Below, piece by piece: positions 26,521-40,400 of a stretch of 64,000 nucleotides of DNA. The notes beneath the pieces were generated by a model. The model worked only from the letters and a program-made list of their open reading frames with translations, was not told the DNA's origin and searched no databases. The stretch's first letter is position 1. The number at the start of each line of letters is the position of its first letter. The DNA comes from Taxillus chinensis (Eukaryota; Streptophyta; Magnoliopsida; Santalales; Loranthaceae): positions 20,310,356-20,374,355 of the forward strand of contig CM042090.1 in assembly GCA_023512835.1 (NCBI GenBank). Reading direction: 5' to 3'. A program made the translations under genes and the position numbers.

Positions 26521-28506
26521 CTAAAGCCAGATGACTTGGAATATGATGGTTGTGTTATAATATGATAGGTTAAGCGTAATTTTGGTATTGTGATGCAACC
26601 GTGTGACTTGATGGCTTGTGACAAATGATAATGACCTATATTGAGTGCATTGATATTATGTTGTTTATAAATTAGTAAGCACTACAACTTATAAATGCGT
26701 TGAGCATGTAGAATCTATGTATTGTTTGAGTCGGAGGGTGTTATGGAGATGCGGGTCACTTATTGTGCTATTTGTTCACTTTATGTTATATGTTTTTTAA
26801 GTGTTATTAGAGACCAGTTAAGTCACTACGGGTGGATCATATCTATTCATGTAACATTTCGAATATGCATTTTGGCTTATCTATTTATTTATTTCGGACA
26901 TGAATTCATTAAAAGTTGTAGTACTTAGTGACATGTAATATTGTGTAATGATTTATATTAATTAGAAAAAAATTTTAATTAATTAATTGTCATATATTTA
27001 TAATTACGTAAGTATATATAATCTTTCTCTTAATAATAATAATAAAGAAGAATTATTTTTATTATTATTTTAATTTGATATCGGAACAAAATATATTTGT
27101 CCTAATTCAACTTCTACTGCCACCTCTTGCAATAGACTTTTTGTTCACTCTTCTCTTGTGTGGTGTTGTCGAAGGGGAGAGCATTTGGGGGGGGGGGGGG
27201 AGTTTGTGGCAAAGATTCGGGATCCAACGGAGAAAGTATGGCTTTTGCTTTTAGTGTGTTCTAGTACTAGAATAAAAGAATTTGTCTTTATATGACTATT
27301 TTTGGTAGTTTTAATCTTAGGGCTTATTTTATCTTTTATTAATCACACAAATTGTATGTTTTTCGTGACGGAACTCTCTACTATGGGTTTGTATAAAATG
27401 ATAAGCATCAAAGAAAAGAGAATATGTTCTCGCATCGTTTCTTTTGTAGACAGTTCTTACTTTAACAAGTGTTTGCCGAAGCCAACAAACAAAGGTTTTA
27501 CTACTTTCACATTATGAGCTGAGCGAATGCTCTTTGCTTTGCGGGAACAACACATACTAAGATCTAACTCTTTCTATTCTTCGGTTCTACCTATTTCTTT
27601 TTAAGTGGGATTGATGTCTTTTTCTTAACATTAAAAGAACTCATAGTCAAGATTTTTAAAATTAGGTTTATTTTTAATTTAATTATTATTGACTTTTCAC
27701 TAAATCATTAATTTTGTTTATGTATAAAATTAAATGATTAGTTTCCATGGAGATAATAAAGTTTTGACTTTCACTTGTAAAGACTTTTGTTGAGTTTGTT
27801 ATATTTTATAGTTTTCGTATATGTAATTCATCTATTAATCGAATTGAGTTTTTTTATTTAAACTTTAAAAGCATTTTCATATTTGCTAAAAAATTTTTTA
27901 TTTAAAGCCTTCGCCTTAAGAGCATTAGTATTGGTTTCATCAATTAAATGCTAAAATTTAACATAAAAAGTTACTTTTTTTTTAATAAATTTAAAGAAAT
28001 TTTTTCAAAGGCTGGCATTGTATCCCCCCCCCCCCCCCCCCCAAAGATCTTGCATTTGGCGAAGAGAAGACACATTGATGATGTCATAGGATGTCGCAAA
28101 ATTTGGCTTATTCTTTGCATTTACTATGGCTAAAAGCTAAATGTTTAGCTTTTAATGACGACACATTTAGATAAAAATCATTAAATTCTAATTTTGCACT
28201 TATACCAGTGCTCTAAGTATGATTTGACTTTCAAAAGCCTTCTAATAAAAAATGATAGTCTATTCATTTATAAAGCCTTTTGATAATTTTTTTTATAAAA
28301 ACCTATATTAGGATGATACTGATATGTCTTTTGATTCAAAAATTATTTAACTTAAGCTTAACAGATTTTAATCCTTTAAAGTCATGTTTTTTTTTCAAAG
28401 TCGTTTTTCTCATAAATTTCTGAAACTCATCTAGCTAACCAACCAATCACATAATCAACTCCTAATGATAAAACACACTAATTTTAGTTCATATATACTC
28501 TATATA

Positions 28507-28806
28507 TGATGACAATGGGGCGGGTTATATCATGTACCCGCCCCGCCCCTAATGGGACGGGTTTAAGATAACTGTAATCGGGTTTAGGGCGGGTTTGGGA
28601 CGGGTATCTCTGACCCGGTCAGGATTCAGGGCGGAATAAACCGTCTCAAACCCGTATATATAAGGTAAAATAGCGGGTTTAACGGATACCCGCCCCGCCC
28701 CGTCCCTAATGGGATGGATTTCGGGTCAGCTTAAACGAGTTCGGGTCGAATTTGGCATAATAGTTTTTTAAACGGGACGGATTCGGGATAAGGGTGACGC
28801 ATCCCA
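28507..28806. repeat. GC-rich plant repeat with CCCGCCCCGCCCC motifs
   Basis: The segment begins GACAATGGGGCGGGT and twice contains ACCCGCCCCGCCCC followed by TAATGGGA (near 28537 and 28688), separated by GACGGGTTT-type words. This composition is typical of a widespread plant non-autonomous DNA-transposon-like repeat. I associate it with hAT-type elements from memory, which is an inference. It lies about 0.6 kb upstream of the HAC copy 2 leader. Confidence 0.45.
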
Positions 28807-29389
28807 AACTCATAGAGACACTTATCAAAGTCATTTTCTTTTTAAAAGCTCTCATAAAAAAATCACAACCATTAGCTTTTCGGTATGTTTGATATAAATT
28901 ATTTTTAATATTTTAAAAAAATTATGAGCCGTGAATGCACTCAAATTTAATAATAAAATATATTTAAAATTATTTTTAAAATAATAAATCCTATACTTAT
29001 TTTTTAAAATATTTTTAATTATTTTTTATTTTTAAATTTAAATTTAAATTTATCCAGAAATGTAAATAATAATACTTATTATTAATTTATTTTTTCTATA
29101 CTTATTATTTAAATCCATTAAATATTATTTTTTAAAAAATTTTAAAACTTAATTTTAAAAATAATTTTGTTAAAGCAAATATTTTTCTATTAAATATAAA
29201 TTATTTTAAAATTATAATTTAATACATATTTTAACTAATTTAGAAAATATAATAAAAAATTTAAACTTATATCAAATAAATCCTTTACTTCACCTCTGTT
29301 CGAGTTGTTGGAAAGGGTTAAGGTAAATTTAACTTATATATCTTCGTCTTCATCGTATTTTTGTTTTTGTTTTGTTTTTCGTTTTTTTA

Positions 29390-29613
29390 ATTTCAGACTC
29401 CTTCTTCTCGCAGTCGCACGGAACCCTCGAAAGAGAAACACCCCCCTCTCTCTATCCCCTGTTCTCTCACACGCACAGGTAAACACAAGGAGGTTGTCGG
29501 TTCTTCCATCGTTCCGTTGTTACCTCTGTGGTGGACGTTGCAGTACTTCAATTCCTCAATCCCACCACTCCCCCGGTTGTTTGTCGTTTCTCGTTGGTGT
29601 CGCGATCCTCCGC
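29390..29613 (+). other. Probable non-coding first exon (5' UTR) of HAC copy 2
   Basis: A pyrimidine-rich, GC-richer leader after AT-rich DNA. Possible donors are CACAG|GTAAAC near 29477 and CCGCAG|GTTTG near 29613. The acceptor just before the start codon is TTATAG at 31456. The implied 5' UTR intron is about 1.8-2.0 kb. The frame across this segment is not protein-like. Confidence 0.45.
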
Positions 29614-30563
29614 AGGTTTGTTGTTGCAAATCCTTCTCTTATTAATTTCTTCACCTGTCAACCTCTTCGATTAGGGCTTTTGATCTTCTCTATTGAAAGC
29701 CAATTTCGTCCTTAAACGCTTGCAGATCGTCCCTCTCCCGACATCTCTCCAACCCTCTCCCGACCTAGGGCTTTGGTTCAGTCGATGTGAATGTATGCAG
29801 TTTCTTCACCCTACTTTCCCAATTTTTATGAATTTACCACCTTTGCCGCCATGTTTTTATTTTGACTCATTCCAACATCATCGGACGGTACTTGATGAAG
29901 GCGGGGATTTTTTCTTTAGTTTTTTGTCTCCTCTTTTCAAATGGGTGTGGGTGGTTCCTTTATTCTGGTGTTTTCGGGAAGTGGTAACTAGTGTGTGGTT
30001 TTTCGGAGGGCGAAGGTGTTTGGTGGGTTGACCTTAAACTGTTATTCAGTTTCAGTTTTTCTCCTTCCCTCTTATCTTATAGAGGAGCTTTTCTTTGGGA
30101 TGGTATATGGGTTAATTTTTGAATTTTCTCTCTTTCCGTATATGTTTTAATACCTCCGATGTTGAATTCGCTGTAATTTCTTCTATTCATGTAATCTTCT
30201 TTCTCTTCTAAAAGGCTATTTTTTTGAGTACTAATGAATAGTGTTGCTTATTCTAACTTGGTAATCAACGCGTAAGCCATAACACGGTGTACTCTTTGGG
30301 TTTTGCCTGTTCGGTGTAGTCTTTTATTTGAGATTCCTAAGTGTGGATGGTATTTTAAGTTTCCGGACATGGTGGCTGGCCAAATTTTGGAATCCACGTG
30401 TAAGCCATAACGTTTTGGAAGTGACTGCATTGCAATATGAATTTAGAACATTGTGGACAATAGTTTTTGTGAGGAGAAGAGAAATACTGGGTCCTTATTT
30501 TTCTGGGTATCTGATCTACTTTATATTACAATATCTAAAATTTAAAAATATTCTGAACCAAGT

Positions 30564-30704
30564 GAGAAATTTAAGGATCTCACAATCTTTATAAACAGGT
30601 CTCACATACGATACTCATCGAAAACTGCATTAATTTCCTATTTAAGCGAGAAATTTAGGGATCTCACAATCTTTATAAACAGGTCTCACATACGATAGTC
30701 ATCG
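30564..30704. repeat. Tandem segmental duplication in HAC copy 2 leader intron
   Basis: A 57-bp segment starting GAGAAATTTA at 30564 is repeated at 30648 with two or three mismatches. A linked block (AAAACTGCATTAATTTCC) occurs at 30620 and again at 30749. This looks like a recent local duplication of about 84 bp. Confidence 0.85.
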
Positions 30705-31472
30705 TGATTCCCGACCAAAATCCTTGAAAATACATAAATATAAGGAAAACTGCATTAATTTCCTATTTAATAGAATTCATTATTTTAATTAGTTCTAATG
30801 ATTCTGTTCGTACTCTTTGATGTATGCTGATAAATCAAATTTAATCTGTAAATACTCATCCTGTGAAAAGAAGATAAAATGAAACTAATAAGGCAAATGT
30901 TAGAAAATAATTCTTTTGGAAGGGCCTTGAGTTGTTGATGCCCATTGGAAAGATTGCTGTTGGGTCTGGGGTGGCTCCCAGGGAGCAGATTATCCATACC
31001 CAGTGTTTTCAAAAAAAAGTTCTTCTGCAAGGGCTGGAAGCTCGAGTCTGGAAAATCCATGTAGTTATTCATGAATATATCAATAAAGCGTGATAAGTGT
31101 TTCTTCTGTGAATTCTGTTTTTTTTTTCCTATTTTAAGAAAATATTTTGTGACTTGGTCTCTGGAAATTTGCTAGTCTATTTCCATCTTGTTTTTGTTTT
31201 TTGTTTTTGCTTCACCATCTGCTTTTCTGGGGAAATCTAGAGAGGAAGAAGGACATAGGAACAATATGACAGAATTCACAATATTTTCTTATAATAGAGC
31301 ACATTATTTGTTTCATTATATATTATTTTATTTGTTTGTATTTCCTATTAAACAGCATGATAGATGAAGATGGATCTTTGCAAGCCACGTGATATTTGGA
31401 TTTTCGCCTAGATGGCGGAACTGTTAGACATTGAGCTATGCACTACTTTGTTATAGGAAGCCCACAGTAAAG

Positions 31473-34400
31473 ATGAATGTGCAGGCCCATATGTCGGGAC
31501 AGATCTCAGGGAAGGTGCCTAATCAAACTGTCACTCAATTAACTGGGCTATCCCAGCAGAATGTAAATGCTCTCCCTCCTCAATTGCCAGCTCTTGGTAA
31601 TCAACGAAATATGGAGCATGATGTTGTGAGAATGCGAAAATACATGCAGGGGAAAATGTAAGAAAGTTTGTTGCTTAATTTATATTGTGAATTCGTGGTC
31701 CCTAATATATGTATATGTATAGACAGACATTTATTTCTTTAGTTATTTTTACATTTTTAAAATACACTTCACTTTCGAAAGCAGATGTAAGAAAGTGTTG
31801 GACAGACTTTGGATGTTTGTTGTTTAATGTGCCTTTGAAAGTCAATAAGCTGTATAGTTGTGGCACATGTTTGCATATTTTCTTTCATTATGTTCTCTGA
31901 CTGTGTTCTTATTTTACAGATAATGTTTTATTTACTAAGCTTACTTAAGATTAAATACATTATTGACGATAATTCTGAACTTATCATAACAATTTTAATA
32001 GCATCTCTTGATATGTAAGTCTTGGATTTTTGACAACACATGTCGTTGACAAAATGGCCTTTGATGATGTGATATTTACTAGTTCATATATTTTAATGTA
32101 TTGTTTGAAAAATACCAGATTTTATGAAAAAGAAAAATGATAACTATCTTGTGTCTAAGATTTCCTGCAGTAGCCTTTTTTGCAAGATCAAATTTATCAA
32201 TTGAATTCTGAAAGATTGGATTTCGGATCCTGTGTTTTTTGGTCCCTTGCCATGGATTCACGTGATGTTCATTCTCCATGATTTTTGGAGAGGTTATTAG
32301 TAACTATGTATGGAGTTAGAAAATTGTGTGATGTTTCACATGATTCTTTTTTTACTTCAATTATAATTTATGATATATTTTAGGTGTTAGCATTGGAATG
32401 TTTTCTAATGTATAATTGCTATTTTTTCCAACTGTTTTGCTTTTCATATCCTTTGTTTTGATGTGTACTTTTGTTGAATTTTGAAGCGGCAAAATTTTCT
32501 ATTCTTGCTGTTTGCTGAATATTTATTAACTTCTATATTCTCTCCAGCTATGAATTTCTGATGCAGCGTCGGCCTCAAGCTCATGAATTACTACCAGAGA
32601 GGATATATGATCTTGTAAGACGCTTAGAGGAGATTCTCTTTAGGAATACTAAGTTAAAGGTATATGTACTTTCATTCCTTATGTGAATTGCTTCCTTCTT
32701 GATGAACACCTTTATCTTTCCCAATTAACCCTGCATTTAAGAAGTGCACCCGTCCCCACTCCTACACAAACATACATATGTATAGATATATACATATTGT
32801 ATTTGAACTGTACTTGGTTCTATTGTGATGATCCATTATAATCTTGTGATTCATCTGTACTTATTTTGTTAGGACGAGTATATGAATTTGGAAACCTTGG
32901 AGAGTCGTTTACATGTCCTAATTAAGCATCTACCTCTGAGTAATCATAACCATCAGTTTCCACAACTTGTTAACTCCTCCTCTACCATTGGAGCAATGAT
33001 ACCAACACCTGGTATGTCACATAGTGGGAACTCAACCTTGATGGTTACATCTTCTATGGATACATCCATGATGGCTGCCAGCAGCTGTAATACAATCCCA
33101 TCCACAACTGTCATCTCTGGAAATTTGTTGCCCTCTGGCAATGGGCCATCTGCGAACACCCATGGTGCTTCATACAGTGCACGTGATGGTAACATCAACT
33201 CTCATATTTGTTCTGCTGTTTTTATGTTTTTATTATATCTTGTTGTTTCCCTTCTTTTGTTGAAGATTTTCCCTTTGCTAGCAGGAGATCTGTCTAATGG
33301 ATATCAGCAATCTCCTTCCAATTTCTCCATTAGTTCTGCTGGAAACAATATGATGTCATCAATGGGTGGACAAAGAATCAGTAGTCAAATGATTCCTACT
33401 CCTGGATTTAATAATTGCAACAGCCAGACATATGTGAATTTGGAGGCTTCTTCGAATACTGGTGGGTTTTCCGGTGTGGAATCTTCAATGGTGTCACAGG
33501 CACAGCAGCCAAAGCAGCAGGCTAGTGGGCAAAACAGCCGTATATTGCACAATCATGGCAGCCAAATGAGTAGTGGAATGAGGTCTGTAATGCAGCAGAA
33601 AGCATATGGATATTCAAATGGCTCCTTAAATGGTGGGCTAGGAATGATTGGGAATCATTTACCAATTGTGAGTGGAACTGGATCTGGATCCTCTGATGGT
33701 TACCTAACTGCTACACATTATGGTAACTCTCTCTCTCTCTCACTCTCTCACTCTCTCACTCAATCACTCTCACACTCTTACTCCGCCATTTGCATGTGAG
33801 ATGGGTTATTTTATTTTATTTTTCAGTCGTAAATAACAATCACTGCAAATGATGTATTTGTCAGGTGATGTATATGGGATGGGTTCTGATCCTTCTGACT
33901 CTGGAAACTTCTATGCTCCTGTAACATCTGCTTCAATGATGAATACACGGAATTCAAATCATGTGAACATGCAGGCTATATCGAATGCAGGCCCTGAGTT
34001 GATAGCCAATCATTCAAATCTGCACAATGCACAGCTTTCTGCAAATGCGAAGCCCCAGTTGACAGATCTACCAGAGAAGATGAATTTTGCATCAACACTA
34101 TCATCAAAGGAAAATCTCGTGCAATCTCATCAACCGCAGCAATTTCAGAAGCAGCAGCAGCAGCAACCACATCAGTTTCAACAGCAACAGCAATTTGTTC
34201 AACATAGTCATCAGCAAAAGCAGGAAATTTTGTCAAAATCAAATTTCAACAATCTAGTGAAGCCTGAGCATGTGCAGGAACATCAAAATGAAGTTATGCA
34301 ACAGTTCCAACTTTCTGAGTTGCAGAATCATTTCCAGCAAAATTCTGCTGAAGAACGTTCTGGTGGTGTACGGATGCGCTCTGTTCCATCTAACCAACAG

Positions 34401-37400
34401 AACACATGCTCCTCACTTTCTCAGAATCAGCAGTTCTTACATCCTCGTCAGTTGGTTACTGAGCCCCAAAGTGGTTTCAGCTGCCTTTCTATTGCTGGAC
34501 AATCAGAATCTGGAATGCAAGGGCAATGGAATTCTCAATCACAAAATGTATCTGTCATGTCAAATGAGCAGCATGTTCAGGAAGAGTTCCAGCATAGGAT
34601 ACGGGGACAGGATGAAGCTCAGTTGAATAATTTGGCTTCTGAGGGTCCTATAATTGGTCAAGTAGTTACTTCCAGAGGCAGTGTGGTTCCCCCAAGTTCA
34701 AGTGGTGCCTCTTTCAGAGCCAATTTAACGAACCGTGAAAAACAATTTATAAATCAGCAGCGTTGGCTTTTATTTCTGCGCCACGCTCGTCGTTGCATAG
34801 ACCCAGAGGGGAAATGCCCAGAGCCTAATTGCATTGCTGCACAAAAGCTGTGGCGGCACATCGACAGATGTAATGTGAATCAATGTTCAACTCCTCGGTG
34901 CCATCATACCAAAATTTTGCTTAATCACTACAAAACTTGCCGGGACAAAATTTGCCCTGTTTGCGTTCCTGTTAGGAAATATTTGCACCAACAATATATG
35001 TTACAAACTGAGTCTAAATTGTCCAATGCTGCAAGTGGATCTTGTAAGCCTTATAATACTGGAGAATCTGCTGTCAGATTGACTTCTAAGTCTAGTCCAT
35101 CAGTTGTTGAAACATCAGATGACATACAGCCGTCTGTGAAACGTATTAAGACAGAGCAGTCCTTCCAATCTTGCATTCCTGGGAGTGAGTGTTCTGCAGT
35201 ATCTGCTCCTGTAGTTGTAGAACCTCATGTTCCCCATCATGTAACTTCTCAAGAATATTCACAACCTGACATTTGCGGGCCTATTAAATCAGAGTTTTCT
35301 GAAATTAAAGTGGAAGTTCCTGTAATTTCTGGACAGTGTAGCCCACCTTTTAAGGAGGTCAAGGATAATATCGATACTCTTTATAGCCAGAAGTCTGATG
35401 GTGAACCTGTATTTAGTGATCCAACTAGTTTTGCTAAACAAGAAAGCATTGAAGTTGAGAAGGATGATGATCAGGGAAAGCAGGAAAATAACATAATCAC
35501 TTCTGAACAGACCACAGGCACAAAATCTGGGAAGCCTAAAATAAAGGGTGTTTCATTGACCGAATTATTCACCCCAGAACAAATTAAGGAGCATATTACA
35601 GGTCTCAGGCAGTGGGTTGGCCAGGTTAGCTTTAATCTCATGTTGCATTTTTCATGGCATAAGTTTATTCATGTTGATAGGTGAATTGTTGTAATATGTA
35701 TGCATAAGGTTCCTCATAAATTATGGGTCTAGTGGGTCTAGTCTTGTTTTTCAGTTGACTGGTACAGTTACATGACCAAGTATAACGTAATTATGATATT
35801 CTTTTCTTGAGATTTGGCATATTTCCCCATCAAATTAGTGGATGAAACTAATGTAGTTAATTGTATTGCTGTGGTTCTTGCTGGTATGGTTCTTTTGTTG
35901 GTTTTATTATTCTTCTAATTGCTTAGGATTTTCATATCATTGATCTTGTCCTTTTGGAAGCAATATATAGTTTTTTCCCTTGTTGATATTTGCAGAGTAA
36001 AGCAAAGGCAGAAAAGAACCAAGCAATGGAACATTCAATGAGTGAAAACTCCTGTCAGTTGTGCGCTGTTGAGAAGCTTACTTTTGAACCTCCACCAATT
36101 TATTGTACACCTTGTGGTGCTCGGATCAAGAGAAATGCCATGTATTATACTGTTGGAAGTGGCGATACACGTCATTACTTCTGCATTCCATGCTATAATG
36201 AATCTCGTGGCGATGCAATGGCAGTTGATGGAACAGCTGTTCCAAAGTCTAGGCTGGAGAAAAAGAAAAATGATGAAGAGACAGAAGAATGGGTACAACC
36301 TTTTACTTTTGCATTTTTTTACTAAATTGAGTGGATATCCAATAATTTAAATATTTTATTTTGACATGCAGTGGGTGCAATGTGATAAATGTGAAGCTTG
36401 GCAACATCAAATTTGTGCCTTATTTAATGGTCGTAGAAATGATGGTGGGCAAGCTGAATATACTTGCCCCAATTGCTATACAGCTGAGGTTGAAAGAGGT
36501 GAGCGTAAGCCCTTACCCCAAAGTGCTGTTCTTGGAGCTAAAGATTTGCCAAAAACACTTCTTAGTGACCACATAGAGCAGAGGTTATTTAAGAGATTGA
36601 AGCAGGAAAGACAAGATAGGGCAAGAGTTCAAGGGAAAAGTTTCGATGAGGTGAGAGCTACCTGCCTTGCATTCATCCATTGAGGATTTATTTTTCTTTA
36701 AATCCTATTATCATCATCATCATCATCATCATCATTTGGTCTCTCCATTATAAAAAAATGACTGATACTCCTGTAATCTTTATGATCTTAGGAAGCTAAA
36801 CATAATATAAAAGTCTGGCTTGTGCTCGTTTTTTTCATTTTGCAAGAACACGACCTGATACTCTAATGATGCTTCAACTGTCATAATAGTTTTGAAATGG
36901 CTTTCTTGGCAAAACAGCTCAATATATTTTTTTAAATACTTTTTATCGCATTACTCTACAGGGTGTTCTGTGTTCAAGGCTGAAGGATTTGTAGGATATT
37001 TGCTTGCTCTGGTTCTATTCCATGCTGGACTTGATTTACCTTGTAGAAAATTCAGTGGGTTTGCTAACAGAAAAAATCTGCCCAATCTTATTTTCGTATA
37101 ATAGAATTGTATAATATATTTGTTTGCATTCAGTCACGCAACAACATGAACACCATCAAAGATGGCAGTGAGAGCTCTTGTGGTTGTATTAGTATTGCTC
37201 TGTTCTGAACAACTAATGATGTCCTTTTTCCTTCATGTGTGGATTATTGTGCACTTTCTCCCAAGGATCTAGCATTCTCTGCAACATGTTACAGTTTATT
37301 TCATATATAATTGTTGATGTGCCAAATTCATATGGACAGGTTCTTGGAGCTGAAGCGCTCGTAGTTAGAGTTGTCTCATCAGTGGATAAGAAGTTGGAGG

Positions 37401-40400
37401 TGAAGCAGAGGTTTCTTGAAATCTTTCAAGAAGAGAATTACCCAATTGAATTCCCGTACAAATCAAAGGTAACCTTCATAGGATTTTCCTTCGTTAACAA
37501 TTGCTGCATCTTTGTTGGAATTTTTATTTTATTTTTTGTTAGGATTAAAAATATTAGCTAATGTGAGGGATGGGCATGTAAGGGTTAAAGCATCTTCAAT
37601 AGTTTAGCTATATCAATAACTAAAGCCACTAATAATCTGCTCTAATAGATTAATTATACTATTAGCTACATCTAACTTCAACTATAATTTTAGATAAATT
37701 TACCTAAAATTTTAACTTTTAGTTAAAATACCACATCAACATTTAACCCCTCAATTCTTCCAACAACCTAAAATACATCCAGCTGTCTCTCTGTCTCTCT
37801 CCAACATCTTCCCCCTCCAGTCCAATTGATAATCAACCTTCATGTCATAGCAGGCTAGGAAGAAGGGCTAGCTCCACTGGCAGGTCCCTCTGGCCGTGGC
37901 TTTGTCCCTGCTGCCTTCTTCCACAATGCTTTAGTGCCGCTGTTGTTGTCACCCTCGCCTTCTCCTTCTCTGACCACCATATCTGTCTTTAGCGACTCCT
38001 TTGAGTTTGAATTCTCGGCGTTGCTGTCAACCATCCCTTCTGGTGCTGCCAGATCCATGTCCTATGCCAATGAGCTGTTCCTCAACAGCCAGATCCGGCT
38101 GATGAAGGTTGAAATCAAGACCTGCCTGCAGATGCTGCAGGCCCCGCTTACCAATGAAAAAGATGATCCACGAACTCCATCGAAGCCTTACACATTTGAC
38201 ATTGACTGACAAGAATGAAGCCCCTACGACGCAAATAATCAGCAGTCAAATCTTATCTAGGACTGCTGTCCAACTGAAGAAAGCTACCCTAGAGGGCACT
38301 TGCGCCTTCTAGACACTGCCTGCCAAAAAAAAAAACTCTCAGTCCGGGCAGGTGTGAGAATGGAGTAAAAACATCAAACACGATACCCTCACTCCCGATT
38401 GGGATGCCAACATAACCTGTCCGCAGCAAACTATGTCGTGAAAACTCGAAGACAATGAACATCTACCACGAAAGCATCATGAGAGCACATAAGCCTATGT
38501 AAGCTTGGGATACACAAGCTTCAGGGGAGAATCACCGCACCGCACATTGCTCAATTTGATTGCCAGACATATTATGTTGATTACTTTGAGAATTGAGACC
38601 TTCTCCTAATTTACAAAGATAACCTCTTTTTGACTTTTCTTGTCCCTAAAGGATATGCATTCTTTCTCTTATGAAACCAGGTTTGAATCTTCTTCTTGAT
38701 CAGCCTTGGGAGGTAGTGGTGTGGAGTATTTGTAAAATAGAATGTCGAGCTTTGGCTGCAACTATCACTGTGATTATGCGGACATGTCACTTTTTGGATT
38801 GGCTAAGATTGGGTTTGGGTTTAGTGGTTTTGCAATTCACGTAGCCTCAAATTCTGTCTTTCATGAGTGTACAAAGTCAAGACACATTGAGAATGATTGT
38901 AATTATATTAGACTGGAGCTTACATGTAGTGTCACCCTCTCACGTGTTTGTATTGGAAATTAACTAGATGAGTTCACCTTATGCTTGAGGGAGGGTGTTC
39001 TGAGTTGCTATTATAACTATATTGTTTGTGTTGGTGGGACGGGGACGGGGAGTAAAATAATGTAATTCAGTGAAGGGGTGCGCTCATTTCACTTGTCCAA
39101 TATTTGTAGTTCCCAGTAAAATTAGTTATAGTAGTGCTAAATCATTAAATTAGGATATTACATTTTTCCGATTGCTGAGTAATCCTGAAATTTTAAATAG
39201 TCACAATTGATCAAAATGCAGTATTGATGTGACACCCAATTCAGTGCAAATACTGTAAATTTACAATAAGAGTTGCTACATAATGCACAGTGAATTTGAT
39301 GTGTTTGGCTGTTTAAAATTTATTGGAGCAATGCAGCAATATCTTTGTTAGTGGAGATCATCAGTTTCATTGGATATGTATACTTGTGTATTTCTTCCTA
39401 TTAATAGCTGTTACATTCAATTCAGTGTCAATAATGTGGATCCACAATAAGAAGTGCAATGCAATGTACAGTGATTTAATAAATGCTTACCATTGTTTTG
39501 TTTAGGTAGTTTTATTATTTCAGAAGATTGAAGGTGTGGAAGTTTGCCTTTTTGGGATGTATGTTCAAGAATTTGGATCGGAATGTTTATTCCCAAATCA
39601 ACGCCGTGTTTATCTGTCATATCTGGATTCTGTAAAGTACTTCAGGCCTGAGATTAAAGCTGTAACTGGAGAAGCTCTTCGCACATTTGTTTACCATGAA
39701 ATTCTGGTGAATATGAAGTTCCCTATTTACTATGTTTCAGCATTATGTTTGTTGGCTTTTCTGATTGTGTCCTTATACAGATTGGATATCTCGAGTATTG
39801 CAAGAAGCGAGGTTTCACGAGTTGCTATATATGGGCTTGCCCTCCATTGAAGGGTGAAGATTATATTTTATATTGTCACCCTGAAATTCAGAAGACTCCA
39901 AAATCTGATAAACTCAGGGAGTGGTGAGCATGCAATCTATTAAATAAATGGACTCTGTATCGTTTTTGTTTTTGTTTTTGTTTTTTGTTTTTTTTTTGAT
40001 AAAGTTGTGGCAATTTCCTGTTTCAGGTATTTAGCAATGTTAAGAAAAGCTTCCGAAGAAAATATAGTTGTTGATCTCACTAACCTCTATGACCACTTCT
40101 TCATTACCACTGGTGAATGTAAAGCTAAGGTAACAGCAGCAAGGCTTCCGTATTTTGATGGTGACTACTGGCCTGGTGCTGCTGAGGATATGATCTATCA
40201 GCTTCGCCAAGAAGAAGATGGTAGAAAATTAAACAAGAAAGGGACAACAAAAAAGACCATAACTAAAAGGGCTCTGAAAGCATCTGGTCAGATGGATTTG
40301 TCTGGAAATGCATCGAAGGATTTACTGCTGATGCACAAAGTAATTTTATATGCACAATCTTTCTATCTATTCTGTTAAATTGATTTCACTCATTGCCGGA

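Larger units (their letters stand above)
22876..29390. other. HAC copy 1 3' UTR and intergenic region before HAC copy 2
   Basis: The first few hundred bases should be the copy 1 3' UTR; an AATAAAG signal lies at about 23093. Beyond about 23700 I see no gene. The tract includes a 22-bp tandem duplication (26453-26500), a 14-G run (27187-27200), a 19-C run (28024-28042), a GC-rich repeat (28507-28806) and very AT-rich DNA (28830-29290). The last 100 bp should hold the copy 2 promoter. A 102-codon minus-strand frame at 25413-25721 matches nothing I recognise. Confidence 0.7.
37570..39480 (+). other. Insertion-derived bulk of HAC copy 2 intron 8
   Basis: Intron 8 is 2,037 bp here but only 221 bp in copy 1, so about 1.8 kb was probably gained in copy 2 (or lost from copy 1). 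The extra DNA holds a gene fragment (37925-38318) and the 3' end of a copia element (38742 onward). The left part (37585-37800) is an AT-rich segment beginning AGCATCTTCAATAG, a type of end common in plant MITE-like repeats. No clean outer boundary or target duplication was found. Confidence 0.6.

Noticed and set aside
26100..26650. Possible satellite array from repeated GATAAG/GATAGG words
   Set aside because: Only one 22-bp unit is truly tandem; the rest are scattered words without a constant period.
29305..29715. 136-codon plus-strand frame ahead of HAC copy 2
   Set aside because: Low-complexity Ser/Phe/Leu sequence spanning the pyrimidine-rich leader and an intron donor; best read as 5' UTR.
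31431..31472. Earlier in-frame ATG that would extend HAC copy 2 by 14 residues
   Set aside because: It lies before the TTATAG acceptor at 31456, and family members start MNVQ, matching the ATG at 31473.
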